Shown piece by piece: positions 12,189 through 24,020 of a stretch of DNA of 64,000 nucleotides. Both the position numbers and the translations under genes were made by a program. Source of the stretch: Magnolia sinica (taxonomy: Eukaryota > Streptophyta > Magnoliopsida > Magnoliales > Magnoliaceae). The stretch covers positions 68,309,158 through 68,373,157 of the forward strand of contig NC_080583.1 of the NCBI RefSeq assembly GCF_029962835.1, given 5' to 3'. The notes under the pieces are model-generated. The model did not search any database, was not told where the DNA came from, and saw only the letters and a list, made by a program, of their open reading frames with translations. The first letter of the stretch is position 1, and each line of letters opens with the position of its first letter.

Positions 12189-13642
12189 GCGTCACTTGCA
12201 TTTTATAAGGATCAAGAAGTGATAGAGAGTCAGTTGCGCTATCGGCCTTACCGTCTGTCCAACCACCTTCTCCCCAAAATCGACCGATCAATCAATCTCT
12301 CCGGTCAATGAGCATCAGATTGCGCCCGTGGATGAAGAAGAAACAATTGAATAAGAAATACTTCAACCAGTTGAAATCTCTTCTGGTCAAGATACTGAGG
12401 TTGCAATGGTCGATGTCTCTACTCCACTGGTCCACTTGACTAATGGTGCTCATACCTAGTCTTTTAGAGAGAAACTACTTCCTATAGAAGATATATTATC
12501 TTCTTTCGACCAAACTTTTCCATATGACATCTTGACTCCCGATTCTCTTGCGACTTCAATGAAAATTCAGTAACAACAGGAAGAATTACGCATCGTCATT
12601 TAGTTTGGTGCTTCTAACATGATTGTGTCAAGATCGATTAAGAGATTATACTTCCTTGTTCACCAATTCCAAACTCTCATTCCGTCGGATAAAACTTTGT
12701 CGGCCAAACTACTTGCATTGTATGAATTCTTGAGCTTGATTCTCGAACTCTAAGACACTCACCATGGTTGACAAACTTTAAAATATTTAGTCAGCCGTCT
12801 CCCTCAAGATGATTACAATCATAGCTGCTAGGGAGAAACTTGTTGTAGCATACAACAACCTAAAGGAGTCCAATGCTTCATTGATCGTTCTAGAGGATAA
12901 AATCTCACTTATGGAGAATAATATGAGATTGTTGAAGGAAGAACAAAAGTCTATGATCGGGCGTAGACAGAATCAGACGATCGAAATCACTCAACTGTGT
13001 ATCTTCATGCAAGAGCATACTTCATTGATTGGTGAGAGTGCCCATTATGAAGTCAACACCAAAGCTGCTCTCCATCATTAGGAAATTAAGCGGTCAAAGC
13101 TTTAAGAAGAAATTGGATCTTTCTTATTTTTTGATTTCTGATTGGTTTTGTACCTGTCCATCATTGGCCAGCAATTTTTTTTAATCTTTAATACAATTGA
13201 CCAAAAAACTTGCTATCCATATTTCGTTTTCGGTACTTAGCAATTTTCTCCTGTGTGCATTACTATATTACTAGCAAATTTTTCATGAGAAGTCATGCAC
13301 TTGTTTGTTTCCTCTCTCTAGGAAATGTTTCACATCATTAATGGACATTGCAATCAATGTGACACCTCGCCTTCGGGCATGATTGTTTATGTCAAATGCC
13401 TATTTAAAGGGATTCACTGGTGCCTAATCACTACAGACTCGGTTTCCTTTCTTCTCATCTTTAGGCATTCTTTATTTCTGTAATGGCTGATTCTCCCATG
13501 GCTAATATTGATTATGCTCAGAGATTTCTGAGAGAAATCTTTGACATGGATATCAAAACCTTCTCTCATTTCATCCTTCTATGTGATATCTATCCATTTG
13601 TCCATGACCTTCGATTCACTGCCAGTGATAATTTTCCCATGA
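12189..13642 (+). pseudogene. Decayed coding-like region, unrecognised (right part)
   Basis: Continues the coding-like character of 7176-9036. An open stretch at 12809-13081 is rich in Leu, Glu and Lys (EKISL/NNMRLLKEEQKS-like heptads) and looks like a coiled coil. A second stretch starts at ATG 13483 (MADSPMANIDYAQRF) and runs to the CACTA insertion point at 13642. Removing that transposon and one TGA copy continues this frame into 28480 onward (MTELLDALAKL, then TAG at 28509, then about 40 further open codons). Frameshifts and stops show that the locus is dead. Family unknown. Confidence 0.45.
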
Positions 13643-14130
13643 CACTATGCCAAAACACCGAAAAAAGGACGGTCAAAAACCATCTCAAATGACCAAAAAG
13701 GATGGTCATGAACTGTCGCATGGACCGTCATATTTTGACGTGTCATATTACTTAAAGGACGGTTGAAAACCGTCATTCTTATTGATGAAAAAAGGACAGT
13801 CATGGACTGTCCTTAAAAAGGACGACCATGGACCGTCTCTTATGAGCCTTCAAAGGACGGTCATGGATCGTCCTTAAAAAGGACTGCCATGGACCGTCTC
13901 TTATGAGCCTTCAAAGGACGGTCATGGACCATCCGTAAAAAGGACAGCTATGGACCATCTCTTATGAGCCTTCAAAGGACGGTCATAGACCGTCTTTTAA
14001 AAGGACAGTCATGGACTGTCCTTAAAAAGGACTGCTATGGACCGTCTCTTATGAGCCTTCAAAGGAGGATCATGGACCGTCCTTAAAACGGACAACTATG
14101 GACCATCTCTTATGAGTCTTCAAAGGACAT
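13643..14130. repeat. Left subterminal array of the giant CACTA, 61-bp unit
   Basis: Repeats of 'aaggacggtcatggaccgtc' and 'cttatgagccttcaaagg', spaced 61 bp (tatgag at 13841, 13902 and 13963). Each unit holds GGACGGTC and its complement GACCGTCC as a short hairpin. The repeats degrade toward 14130. They are likely transposase-binding repeats by analogy with other CACTA elements. Confidence 0.85.
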
Positions 14131-14544
14131 TTTCAAATTTGAGACGGTAAATATACACCTGTTACAATATATTTCATTGTATTCTTCCTGATATACACCT
14201 GTTATATAATATATTTCATCATATTCACATTCACATCTATCTAAACCCAAACTACGTAATCCATCCAAACATAAACTACATCCATCCAAACACAAACAAT
14301 CTTATCCACATTACATTCATCCACGCATAAATATATAAACGTTTAACATCATAAATAAAAAGAAAAAAGAAAAAAATCAGCAACAATTTTCTTTTTATGT
14401 CTTTCATCTAATAAAAAAATATTCAACCAACAAAACATTATAATCATCTAATAAAAAAATATTCAACCAACAAAACATTATAATTCATAATCATGAAGAA
14501 TTGCAGAAACATCTTCCAAAAAAGTGGGCACTTTTTTAAAACAA
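14131..14544. other. AT-rich spacer with a 40-bp tandem duplication
   Basis: No gene seen. A 40-bp unit starting catctaataaaaaaat is present twice in tandem, from 14405 and from 14445. Short repeated 'atatacacctgttat' motifs lie near 14150-14210. Confidence 0.7.
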
Positions 14545-17500
14545 AGTTTAGGTTATAGGTTCAGGTTTAGGTTATAGGGGTTTAGGTTAAGGTTTAGGTT
14601 AAGGTTTAGGTTATAAGCTATAGGTTTAGCGAATTGAGAATAGGTTAAGGTTTAGGTTTAGGAAATCCGGTTCGAGATCGGGTTTAGGTTTGGGTTTTCA
14701 AGTTTAGGTTTAGGTTTCGATTAGGGAGTTAAGATTAGGATTAGGTGTAGGATTAGGTTTAGGGATTTGAGAATACATTTAGGTTTTAGGTTTTGGTTTA
14801 GGTTGTAGGTTATAGGTTTAGGTTTAGGTTTAGGTTATAAGCTATAGGTTTAGGGAATTGAGAATAGGTTAATGTTTAGGTTTAGAAAATCGGGTTCGGC
14901 TTCGGGATCGGGTTTAGGTTTGGATTTTCAAGTTTATGTTAGGGAGTTGAGATTAGGATTGAGTGTAGGTTTAGGTTTAGGGATTTGAGAATACATTTAG
15001 GTTTTAGGTTTAGGTTTAGGTTATAGATTATAGGTCTAGGTTTATAGGTTAAGGTTTAGGTTTAGGTTTAGATTTAGGTTATAAGCTATAGGTTAAGGGA
15101 ATTGAGAATAGGTTAATGTTTAGGTTTAAGAAATCGGGTTCCGGTTCGGGATCGGGTTTAGGTTTGGGTTTTCAAGTTTAGGTTTAAGTTTAGGTTAGGG
15201 AGTTGAGATTAGGATTAGGTGTATGTTTAGGTTTAGGGATTTGAGAATACATTTAGCTTTTATGTTTAGGTTTAGGTTATAGGTGTATGTTTAGGTTTAG
15301 GTTAAGGTTTAGGTTTAGGTTATAAGCTATAGGTTTAGGGCATTGAGAATAGGTTAAGGTTTAGGTTTAGGAAATTGGGTTCGGGTTTGGGATCGGGTTT
15401 AGGTTTGGGTTTTCAAGTTTAGGTTTAGGTTTAGGTTAGGGAGTTGAGATTAGGATTAGGTGTAGGTTTAGGTTTAGGGATTTGAGAATACATTTATGTT
15501 TTAGGTTTAGGTTTAGGTTATAGGTTATAGGTTTAGGTTTAGGTTTAGGTTAAAGTTTAGGTTTAGGAAATCGGGTTCGGGTTTGGGATCGGGTTTAGGT
15601 TTGGGTTTTCAAGTTTAAGTTTAGGTTTAGGTTAGGGAGTTGAGATTAGGATTAGGTGTAGGTTTAGATTTAGGGATTTGAGAATACATTTACGTTTTAG
15701 GTTCAGGTTAGGTTATAAGTTATAGGTTATAGGTTTAGGTTTAGGTTATAAGCTATAGGTTTAGGAAATTGAGAATAGGTTAAGGTTTAGGTTTAGGAAA
15801 TCGGGTTCGGGTTCGGGATCGGGTTTAGGTTTGGGTTTTCAAGTTTAGGTTTAGGTTTAGGTTAGGGAGTTGAGATTAGGATTAGGTGTAGGTTTAGGTT
15901 TAGGGATTTGAAAATACATTTAGGTTATAGGTTTAGGTTTAGGTTAAGGTTTAGGTTTAGGTTATAAGCTATAGGTTTAGGGAATTGAGAATAGGTTAAG
16001 GTTTAGGTTTAGGAAATCGGGTTCGGGTTCGGGATCGGGTTTAGGTTTGGGTTTTCAAGTTTAGGTTTAGGTTTAGGTTAGGGAGTTGAGATTAGGATTA
16101 AGTGTAAGATTAGGTTTTGGGATTTGAGAATACATTTAGGCTTTAGGTTTAGGTTTAGGTTACAAGCTATAGGTTTAGGTTTAGGATTAGGTTAAGGTTT
16201 AGGTTTAGGTTATAAGCTATACGTTTAGGGAATTGAGAATAGGTTAAGGTTTAGGTTTAGGAAATTGGGTTCGGGTTCGGGATCGGGTTTTCAAGTATAG
16301 GTTTAGGTTTAGGTTAGGGAGTTAAGATTAGGATTAGGTGTAGGTTTAGGTTTAGGGATTTGAGAATACATTTAGGTTTTAGGTTTATGTTTAGGTTATA
16401 GGTTTAGGTTTAGGTTAAGGTTTCGGTTTAGCTTATAAGCTATAGGTTTAGGGAATTGAGAATAGGTTTAGGTTTAGGTTTAGGTTATAAGCTATAGGTT
16501 TAGAGAATTGAGAATAGGTTAATGTTTAGGTTTAGGTTTGGGTTTTCAAGTTTAGGTTTAGGTTTAGGTTAGGAAGTTGAGATTAGGATTAGGTGTAGGT
16601 TTAGGTTTAGGGATTTAAGAATACATTTAAGTTTTAGGTTAAAGGTTATAGGTTTAGGTTAAGGTTATAAGCTATAGGTTTAGGGAATTGAGAATAGGTT
16701 TAGGTTAAGGTTAAGGTTATAAGCTATAGGTTTAGGGAATTGAGAATAGGTTTAGGTTTAGGTTATCAGCTATAGGTTTAGGGAATTGAGAATAGGTTAA
16801 ATGTTTAGGTTTAGGAAATTGGATTCGGGTTCGGGATCGGGTTTAGGTTTAGGTTTTCAAGTTTAGGTTTAGGTTTAGGTTAGGGAGTTGAGATTAGGAT
16901 TAGGTGTAGGTTTAGGTTTAGGGATTTGAGAATACATTTAGGTTTTAGGTTTAGGTTTAGGTTATAAATTATAGGTTTAGGTTAAGGTTTAGGTTTAAGT
17001 TATAAGCTATAGGTTTAGGGAATTGAGAATAGGTTAAGGTTTAGGTTTAAGAAATCGGGTTCGAGTTCGGGATCGGGTTTAGGTTTGAGTTTTCAAGTTT
17101 AGGTTTAGGTTTAGGTTAAGGAGTTGAGATTAGGATTAGGTGTAGGCTTAGGTTTAGGGATTTGAGAATACATTTAGGTTTTAGGTTTAGGTTTAGCTTA
17201 TAGGTTATAGGTTTAGGTTAATGTTTAGATTTAGGTTATAAGCTATAGGTTTAGGGAATTGAGAATAGTTTAAGGTTTAAGTTTAGGAAATCGGGTTCGG
17301 GTTCGGGATCGGGTTTAGGTTTGGGTTTTCAAGTTTAGGTTTAGGTTTAGGTTAGGGAGTTGAGATTAGGATTAGGTGTAGGTTTAGGTTTAGGAATTTG
17401 AGAATACATTTAGGTTTTAGGTTTAGGTTTAGGTTATAGGTTATAGGTTTAGGTTTAGGTTTAGGTTATGGTTTAGGTTATGGTTTAGGTTTAGGTTATA

Positions 17501-18220
17501 AGCTATAGGTTTAGGGAATTGAGAATAGGTTAAAGTTTAGGTTTAGGAAATCGGGTTCGGATTCGGGATCAGGTTTCGGTTTGGGTTTTCAAGTTTAGGT
17601 TTAGGTTTAGGTTAAGGAGTTGAGATTAGGATTAGGTGTAGGTTTAGGTTTAGGGATTTGAGAATACATTTAGGTTTTAGTTTTAGGTTTAGGTTATAAG
17701 CTATTGGTTTAGGGAATTGAGAATAGGTTAATGTGTAGGTTTAGGGAATTGACAATAGGTTAATGTTTAGGTTTAGGGAATTGAGAATAAGGTTAAGGTT
17801 ATAGGTTTAGGTTTAGGTTATAGGTTTTGGGATTTGACAATAAGTTTAGGTTATAATTATAGGTTTAGGTTAGGTTATAGGTTAAAGTTTAGGGAATTGA
17901 GTTTAGGTTATAGGTTCAGGTTATAGGTTATAGGTTATAGGTTTAGGTTAAGTTTAGGTTAAGGTTTAGGTTAGGTTATAGGTTAAGGTTTAGGGAATTG
18001 AGTTTAGGTTATAGGTTCAGGTTATAGGTTATAGGTTTAGGTTAAGGTTTAGGTTATAGGTTTTGGGATTTGAGAATAGGTTTAGGTTATAAGTATAGGT
18101 TTAGGTTATGTTGTAGGTTAAAGTTTAAGGAATTGAGTTTAGGTTATAGGTTTAGGTTATATGTTTAGGTTGTAGTTATAGGTTTTGGGATTTGAGAATA
18201 GGTTTTAGTTATAGGTTAAG
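14545..18220. repeat. Telomere-like TTTAGG satellite with ~236-bp higher-order unit
   Basis: About 3.7 kb is built almost entirely from TTTAGG hexamers and variants (GGTTTA, GGTTATA), close to the plant telomere heptamer TTTAGGG but mostly one G short. A landmark, gggatttgagaatacat, recurs 13 times (from about 14764 to 17655) at spacings of roughly 196-311 bp, most often near 236 bp. Other landmarks repeat in a fixed order: gagttgagattaggatt, gaaatcgggttcggg, gggttttcaagtttagg and ttataagctatagg. It is therefore a higher-order tandem satellite, not a real telomere. It lies inside the predicted CACTA. The last 500 bases lose the long unit and become simpler. Confidence 0.92.
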
Positions 18221-18570
18221 GGTGTGGTCCCTGCAAATATAGATATAAATACGGCCTGACCCAATTGGCCAGGCCCTTCCAATGCTGTCCATAGGAAATG
18301 GACAACTTCATCATCGTCATAACAACAGTTCCCACCTTCTAGGGACCCCCACTCAACATCCGGATAGCTCCGACGCACATCCGGGTCTGCTCCATCAATT
18401 TCGAGTAAATACGTAAACACCGCTTGTCTAAATGGGCAGGCCACTCCAATGTTGTCCATAGGAAATGGACAGCTTTATCATGGTCATAACAGCGGTTCCC
18501 ACCTTCCAGGGACCCCCGCTCAACATCCGGATAGCTCCAACGCACATCCGAGTCTGCTCCATCAATTTTG
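18205..18570 (-). repeat. 167-bp tandem duplication with coding-like minus strand
   Basis: Two copies of a block containing 'gtccataggaaatggaca' and 'ctcaacatccggatagctcc' lie 167 bp apart (landmark at about 18281 and 18448). Each copy is open on the minus strand and encodes a segment resembling IDGADPDVRRSYPDVE followed by SLEGGN and VHFLWT. I do not recognise the protein. The block sits directly downstream of the telomere-like satellite and next to exon-like pieces at 18600-18850, so it may be a duplicated exon of a captured gene. Confidence 0.6.
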
Positions 18571-18599
18571 AGCTAATACATTTAAAAATAACATAATTA

Positions 18600-18850
18600 T
18601 ATATAAAAGCATCTGGATACCTGGGGAAGACCTTCCATAATCGTATTGTTGGTTACTCATCCCTTTGTCTATAAGCCACAATCGACCAACACTTTCTATC
18701 GCTGCTTGTACTCTGAAACCAACACAAATATAACTGAGAAATAATATAAGGAATAAGAAAAAATGAATTTACCTGTATACATCATTAAATGTTTCCCTAT
18801 AAGGAGGTGATATTATATCTTTGATAGCCACAACCTGTATGATAGAGAAA
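18600..18850 (-). pseudogene. Two exon-like fragments, unrecognised
   Basis: On the minus strand, one open piece near 18838-18776 reads AIKDIISPPYRETFNDVYR and ends at a GTAAAT-type donor. A second piece, near 18715-18620, reads VQAAIESVGRLWLIDKGMS. The layout suggests two exons with a short intron, perhaps continuing into the duplicated block at 18205-18570. I do not know the protein. Because they lie inside the predicted CACTA they could be captured host exons. Confidence 0.35.
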
Positions 18851-19064
18851 AATGCAACCGATACAGTCTGTTACAATTCAAAGGAGAAAAAAGATTTGTG
18901 GCTGCACCGATATTCTAGTACATTATGAACGGCTGCCTACGTACCCAAAAAGTCAGATTAGGATCAAGCCACTACGTAGTTTTTTTTAATTAACCAAGTT
19001 ACTAAAGGTCATAAATTTCATATTTAACAAAGTATCACTAAACGTCATCTCAAATCATTTCTGG
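18851..19064. other. No gene seen
   Basis: AT-rich sequence between exon-like pieces and the second telomere-like array. It holds CACTACGTAG at about 18970, which is not followed by CACTA-type repeats. Confidence 0.5.
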
Positions 19065-19510
19065 TTTGGATTTGAGAATAGGTTTAGGTTAAGGTTATAA
19101 GTTTAGGTTATAGGTTAAGGTTTAGGTTTAGGTTTAGGTTTAGGTTATAGGTTATAGGTTAAGGTTTAGGTTAGGTTTTAAGTTTAGGTTAAGGTTATAG
19201 GTTTAGGTTTTAAGTGTAGGTTATAGGTTTAGGTTTAAGTTAGGTTATAGGTTAAGGTTTAGGGAATTGAGAATAGGTGTAGGTTTAGGTTTAGGAAATC
19301 AGGTTCGGGTTCGGGTTAAGGTTTAGGTTATAGGTTTTGGGATTTGAGAATAGGTTTAGGTTATAAAAATAGGTTTAGGTTTAGGTTAAGGTTATAGGTT
19401 TAAGTTATATGTTTAGGTTTAGGTAATAAGTGTAGGTTATAGGTTTAGATTTGGGTTAGGTTATAGGTTAAGGTTTAGGGAATTGAGTTTAGGTTTTAGG
19501 TTAGGGAGTA
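19065..19510. repeat. Second telomere-like TTTAGG array
   Basis: About 450 bp of the same TTTAGG/GGTTATA sequence as 14545-18220, including gggatttgagaataggttt and the cgggttcggg landmark. It lacks the complete 236-bp order. It was probably once continuous with the larger array and separated by about 850 bp of other DNA. Confidence 0.9.
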
Positions 19511-21250
19511 TCACTGAATGTTTAGGGTGAAATTTTTAAGATTAGTGAATTACTAAAATGTTGCTGAAAATAATGTCACAAGAACTGGTACTATTGAATA
19601 GTAGATAGATTTCAATGTGAATGCTATTGAATCCAGCATCACTATACAAGGAAAGCAGTTCAAAATAAATTAGTAGATAGATAGACACAGAGAGAGACAG
19701 GTAGATAAATAGATTCATAGAGAGAGATTTATATAAAACATTGATACAAAATTCACAACTCTGCAAAAGAGACAGAGTGAATCAGCTAACGTGTTCTTGA
19801 TTGTTTGGAGATTCTCTCATGTGATATGGTTAATGAAGTTCAGAAGAAAGTTTGCAAAAAGAATATACTTGTAGTCACACATGCCATCAGACTTGGCCCA
19901 CCGGAGTTCCGTATACGGCTGATTTTTGGGATATCCCATAATTTAAAGGGGACCCATCAAATGCATGGTGTTGATGTTTGACACATGTCATGGTGGGGCC
20001 CACATAGCTTGACCTCACTGCATGGTTTCCATTTTGATCATGCGTACATTACATAACAGGTTCATCAAATTCAAGAACAAGGTTTATTATCTGATCAAGC
20101 TCAGTAACTTCAAGTGTCGATAACAAAATATGAGTAGAGGATGAGCATTTGAAGCAAGAGTATGCTACTCAAATTTCAACTAGTGAGATTAAGAACAATA
20201 AAGCATGGAATTAGAATTGACAATCTTAAAACTATTTAAACATGAATACCAAAGATGTGTGTGCTTATGTAGACATGTATCATGTTGATGTGTGTGCCTA
20301 CGTAGCTGAAGTACTATTCTTTTGACCAGTCCATGAGATTCCCTGAAATCTGTGGCTCCTAAAAAAGGAAAAAAGAAAATAATGAAATCCAAAAGGAGGT
20401 TGAGAAAGGGTTACCACGTAGGCAGCCCTGTGTCCAAAACTCTCCCACTTGAAGTTAGTGGTTCTTGTAAGTCTCATTTTAACCATCCATGAATGAGCCT
20501 CATATTCCAAATATTAAGAATTTCCTGTCCACAATCGGACACAACATGCTAATGATATCAAATACAAAAACCACAGGAACGCACATATAAAAATTGAGAA
20601 CTAGGGGTGGATGGGACTATCAATGGGCCCAAATTAGCCAAGGAAAATCAAAATTTTGAATAGCCCTTGCCTATCAGACCCAACCCAAACAATTCAAAAT
20701 TCAAGCCAGAGAAAGCCCAGGCCTAACCAATATGATATTTAAATAATTGAATCCGCAAAAATAAAAGGTTCTTGAAACATGTAATTTAATTTAAATTACT
20801 TATACAGAGTAATAGACTTCTCTCATGAATTTGGGGAAAAAAGGAAAATTGATAGATGTTATTTACATTTCTGCCTCACGGTGCCAATGTAACCAATCCT
20901 TTCCAAAATAAAATTCAAAAATGAATATGACAGAAAAAATTGAAAATATGAAAAAGAAAGATTTTCCATTTGCAGAGTTGCTAAATCTTTTATGTACAAC
21001 ATTTGATTGATCAATATTTCCCCAATAGCTGTCTTTAAAGAAACAGAGAGAAGCATCATCAATGACAAATATGAAACAAAATCCTTCAAAGTACAATTTT
21101 ATGAATGATTTAGATGAGGAGAATCCAGATAAGCAGGTTCCATGTAGAGTGATTCCATTGTTCTCTGTTTATGTCTGCGACCTTAAACCACACATGAGAA
21201 AATCAATGGTGCTTTCTCACAATGTTTTCATGCAATTTCCATGGAAACTT
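19511..21250. other. Mixed sequence with a 'gtgggcccac' element copy; no firm gene
   Basis: At about 19890-20035 there is a copy of the element centre seen at 25018-25200 (gttccgtatacggctgat, gggatatcccataattta). A cluster of 'agatagataga'-type repeats lies at 19600-19740. On the minus strand near 21060-20960 there is a weak exon-like piece after a TTTAAAG acceptor (NIDQSNVVHKRFSNSANGK), family unknown. The plus-strand open frame at 21062-21256 is probably a shadow. Confidence 0.45.
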
Positions 21251-21253
21251 ACC

Positions 21254-21742
21254 TGATCAATGTCCTCACAAACAATAAATTCCTCATGACCAAATGGATA
21301 CCTATGAAGCACAAACACACCATTTATTAGCTACAGCCATGAACACACCATCTATCAGCGACAGCAGGAACTTAGTTGAGTAATTCCAAGCCAAAAAATG
21401 TAGGAAAAAGGTCACTTGAAATGCTTACAATGAACCAAAACTCGAATAAAGCTTTTGACGGCCATCTCGTGTAAGCATCAGTTGTGGTCCACTACTGAGT
21501 GGATCAGACTGATTTTTAAGATGAGGATTACTCATTTGCAGCATGTTGGTAGGAATGAGTGACCTGCATGACAAGTCATGGTGTAGCAACCTATGGAAAG
21601 TGTCTAGAGTTGGGCTTCTTTGAGTTACAAAGAGAGGATCTAGTCTTGAAAAAATGGTATTAGAAAAGTTGGGATTTAGAGAAGGTTTGAATTTTATACC
21701 ATTTGGATCCTTAAAAAAAAAAAAACAAAATTGTGAATTCAT
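21254..21742 (-). pseudogene. Two exon-like fragments on the minus strand, unrecognised
   Basis: A piece at about 21713-21428 follows a T-rich AAG acceptor and reads DPNGIKFKPSLNPNF through SSGPQLMLTRDGRQKLYSS. A second, at about 21302-21254, reads YPFGHEEFIVCEDIDQ and ends at a strong donor CAG|GTAAGT. Consensus splice sites and coding-like composition suggest real exons of some gene, here inside the predicted CACTA. I cannot name the family. No start or stop exon is evident nearby, so it may be a captured fragment. Confidence 0.4.
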
Positions 21743-22220
21743 TCATATCATCAACATAAATTACAGAAAAAGGAATCAGGCGCACACGGGCAGACAAAAA
21801 GAGGCCCTGTACCGCCTATCGTGTGACTATACCATTTGGATCCTTGAAAAAACAGTTAAAAGCTTGGTAAAAGAAACAGAAACGCATAGAAATGTCAGGT
21901 TTTATAGACTTGGTAACCTGAAAAGGTGAAAACAACTATATATGCAAAGACGTGCGTAAAAAATTCTTGCAATATTATAAGATAGAAAATCAAAATACAA
22001 GACATTCTCAACAAATTTTTTAGACCTAAAATACCCTGAATTAATGGCTATTTGATAATCATGCAGATCTTTTTATTTTTTTTTAAATGCTATTTACCCA
22101 TATTATAATAAAGAGAAATGTAAACCTTTTTTGGCAAATTCCTCTCTTTATTATCTATCCATATGGTTGTAATTAGGTAGGAGTTGCCTTGTTTTTTTAA
22201 TGGTTTGTTAATATCATTTG
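21743..22220. other. Intron-like AT-rich sequence, no gene seen
   Basis: AT-rich DNA between a minus-strand exon-like piece and a plus-strand one. It has a short poly-A run near 21713-21727 at the left. Nothing else is recognised. Confidence 0.4.
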
Positions 22221-22298
22221 CAGGGCTACTCATGCCACCAATGATGTGACATTTGCAGCTCATCACTCGTCAAAAGCTACACTGCTCTTCATACGAGG
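22221..22298 (+). pseudogene. Exon-like fragment, plus strand, unrecognised
   Basis: An internal-exon pattern: acceptor TTTGCAG before 22224, one open frame reading ATHATNDVTFAAHHSSK then ATLLFIR, and donor GAG|GTAAGG. The other two frames contain stops. The phase does not match directly with the exon-like piece at 23845, so if both belong to one gene another exon lies between. Family unknown. Confidence 0.35.
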
Positions 22299-23844
22299 TA
22301 AGGGGCTGTTTTAGGCAAATATGATGGTCAATCTGTATGGGTTGTTTCTTAGACTTTTATAACATTCATGGCTATCAAAAGCTCTTCTTAATCTATAGTT
22401 AATGTTGTTCTCTCATTTTCAAGAGCATAGACCCAATATGAATGTGTGAAGCTTCTACAGCTTTCCTTTTTTTGGTACACTAGTAAACTTGGATCACCCA
22501 CACATGCTACACTCTCTGTTTGTAGGCAACTAGACAAGCAACTAGCTAGGTGGAGTTGGTTGTTAGTTACCAATACATGTTACTGTTACACAAAAGTTAC
22601 AGAATAGAGGAATACTACTTGCAGCCACAAGACATGAATGCCCACATGTGCCATCTTTGAACAGATGTATTTGCCATCAATCTATCTCCATGCAGTGTGT
22701 AAAGTGCAGCAGTATGTAATTGTTAAGAGTGCCAGTGCCCCTGACATACTGTTCTTCATAGATTATCATCTATCTAATGGTTACAGAAAGGGCCAAAGAA
22801 TACAAATTTGGAAGAAATAAAGTACAACATTCGATAACAGATAATACAAAAACCAAAGATCTTAAGATTGAATTGTATCTACTTAAATAAATAACTAAAA
22901 ACTATATTCATATATATTGGATAACTGTTCATCCAAAATAAAAAGATAAAATGAGGAAACTTGCTAAGCTCACATGCATTCACAACCCTACTCATGTACA
23001 CACCTCCACATTTACCAAAATTACTCGGGTACATGCCAGCACATGTGCCAACATTGCTCATGTACATGGCCAATAGACAACTACCACCTGTTCATCTATC
23101 ATTCATCAACAAGCTCTAAGAAACAGTTTTCTATGGTCATCTACCATGCTGTGTCGATTTTCTACGATATCATACAATTCTCTCTAATAGATAGAAATTT
23201 AGAAATTGACTGCCATTAGCATTTTGTCCACTTGATTTGACAGTTTAATCTGTGTGATTTACTGTCTCAGGGCATGCCGGGAGCACCAGGCATGAAGATG
23301 TATTTGGAGGCACCCTTAAGAGCTCTTGATGCCATTTGGTCTTTCCTTTTGGAAGAGTGCCTTAGGTCCCATTTGGAGGCACCCTTAAGAGCTCTTGATG
23401 CCTAAATGCCATTTTTTTGAGCCAAACTCGTTTTCAAGTTGGGTGTTTGGATGCACTCTTGTAACCCACCTTTTATCCCCTGCTGGACAAATAGGTGTTA
23501 AAAATCCCACTTGCCAAAAACCAATTGGATTGGTTTTCAGTGAGTCGACATTACGGACCTTTTGCTGAAACTCCCTTTTGCTGAAGTTGCATCCAAACAG
23601 GCCCTGGAGGAGGCATGCCTTTTTGCAGTCCACTTCCAGCATACATGTGTGATCCACCAGATGAGTGGACCAGCACTAAGTGCACCCTGCATGATGAGGG
23701 GCTTGGACCTAGCATACCTGACTGCAAGTCAGGTCCACATTTTTCAAGAAAGATGCAGGCTTTGCTTTTGTATTTCCACCAAAGATTCTGTTCAAATCAT
23801 CAATCTGATTAATGAAAACATGACTCGCCTCTTTTCTTTTCAGG
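22299..23844. other. Intron-like sequence with short duplications
   Basis: Mostly unremarkable AT-rich DNA. A 25-bp block, ggcacccttaagagctcttg plus atgcc, occurs twice, 64 bp apart (about 23312 and 23376), followed by a segment rich in 'ccatttgg' and 'tgcatccaaacagg'. That segment looks like a non-autonomous hAT-type element remnant (23270-23610). The open frame entering 23845 starts in this DNA but its first half shows no coding features. Confidence 0.4.
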
Positions 23845-24020
23845 GGAAAGTCCTAAGAGATAAGGAATCTACCAAGAAGGATTGGAAGCAGCGAATTGTG
23901 AAAGGGCTTAAAGACACTGGAGCGGAGATAAAGAGGCATGTAAACAAGGCATCAGGTTTGATGCAGGAATGGTGGAGGGGAAAGAAAGCAGCTTCTAGGC
24001 CTTCGAAGGCCAAGCTTTAG
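23845..24020 (+). pseudogene. Terminal-exon-like fragment, unrecognised
   Basis: After a polypyrimidine tract and CAG acceptor (TTTTCTTTTCAG), the plus strand is open for 58 codons to TAG at 24018-24020. It encodes a strongly basic, helical segment (KVLRDKESTKKDWKQRIV, then GLKDTGAEIKRHVNKASG, LMQEWWRGKKAA). It looks like a genuine 3' coding exon. The protein is not one I recognise. It lies inside the predicted CACTA, so it may be a captured host exon. Confidence 0.4.

Noticed and set aside
14545..18220. A true chromosome end or simple interstitial telomere
   Set aside because: The repeat is mainly a degenerate hexamer in a higher-order order, and non-telomeric DNA continues on both sides.
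18968..18978. CACTACGTAG as another CACTA end
   Set aside because: No subterminal repeats follow and no 3-bp duplication partner is visible.
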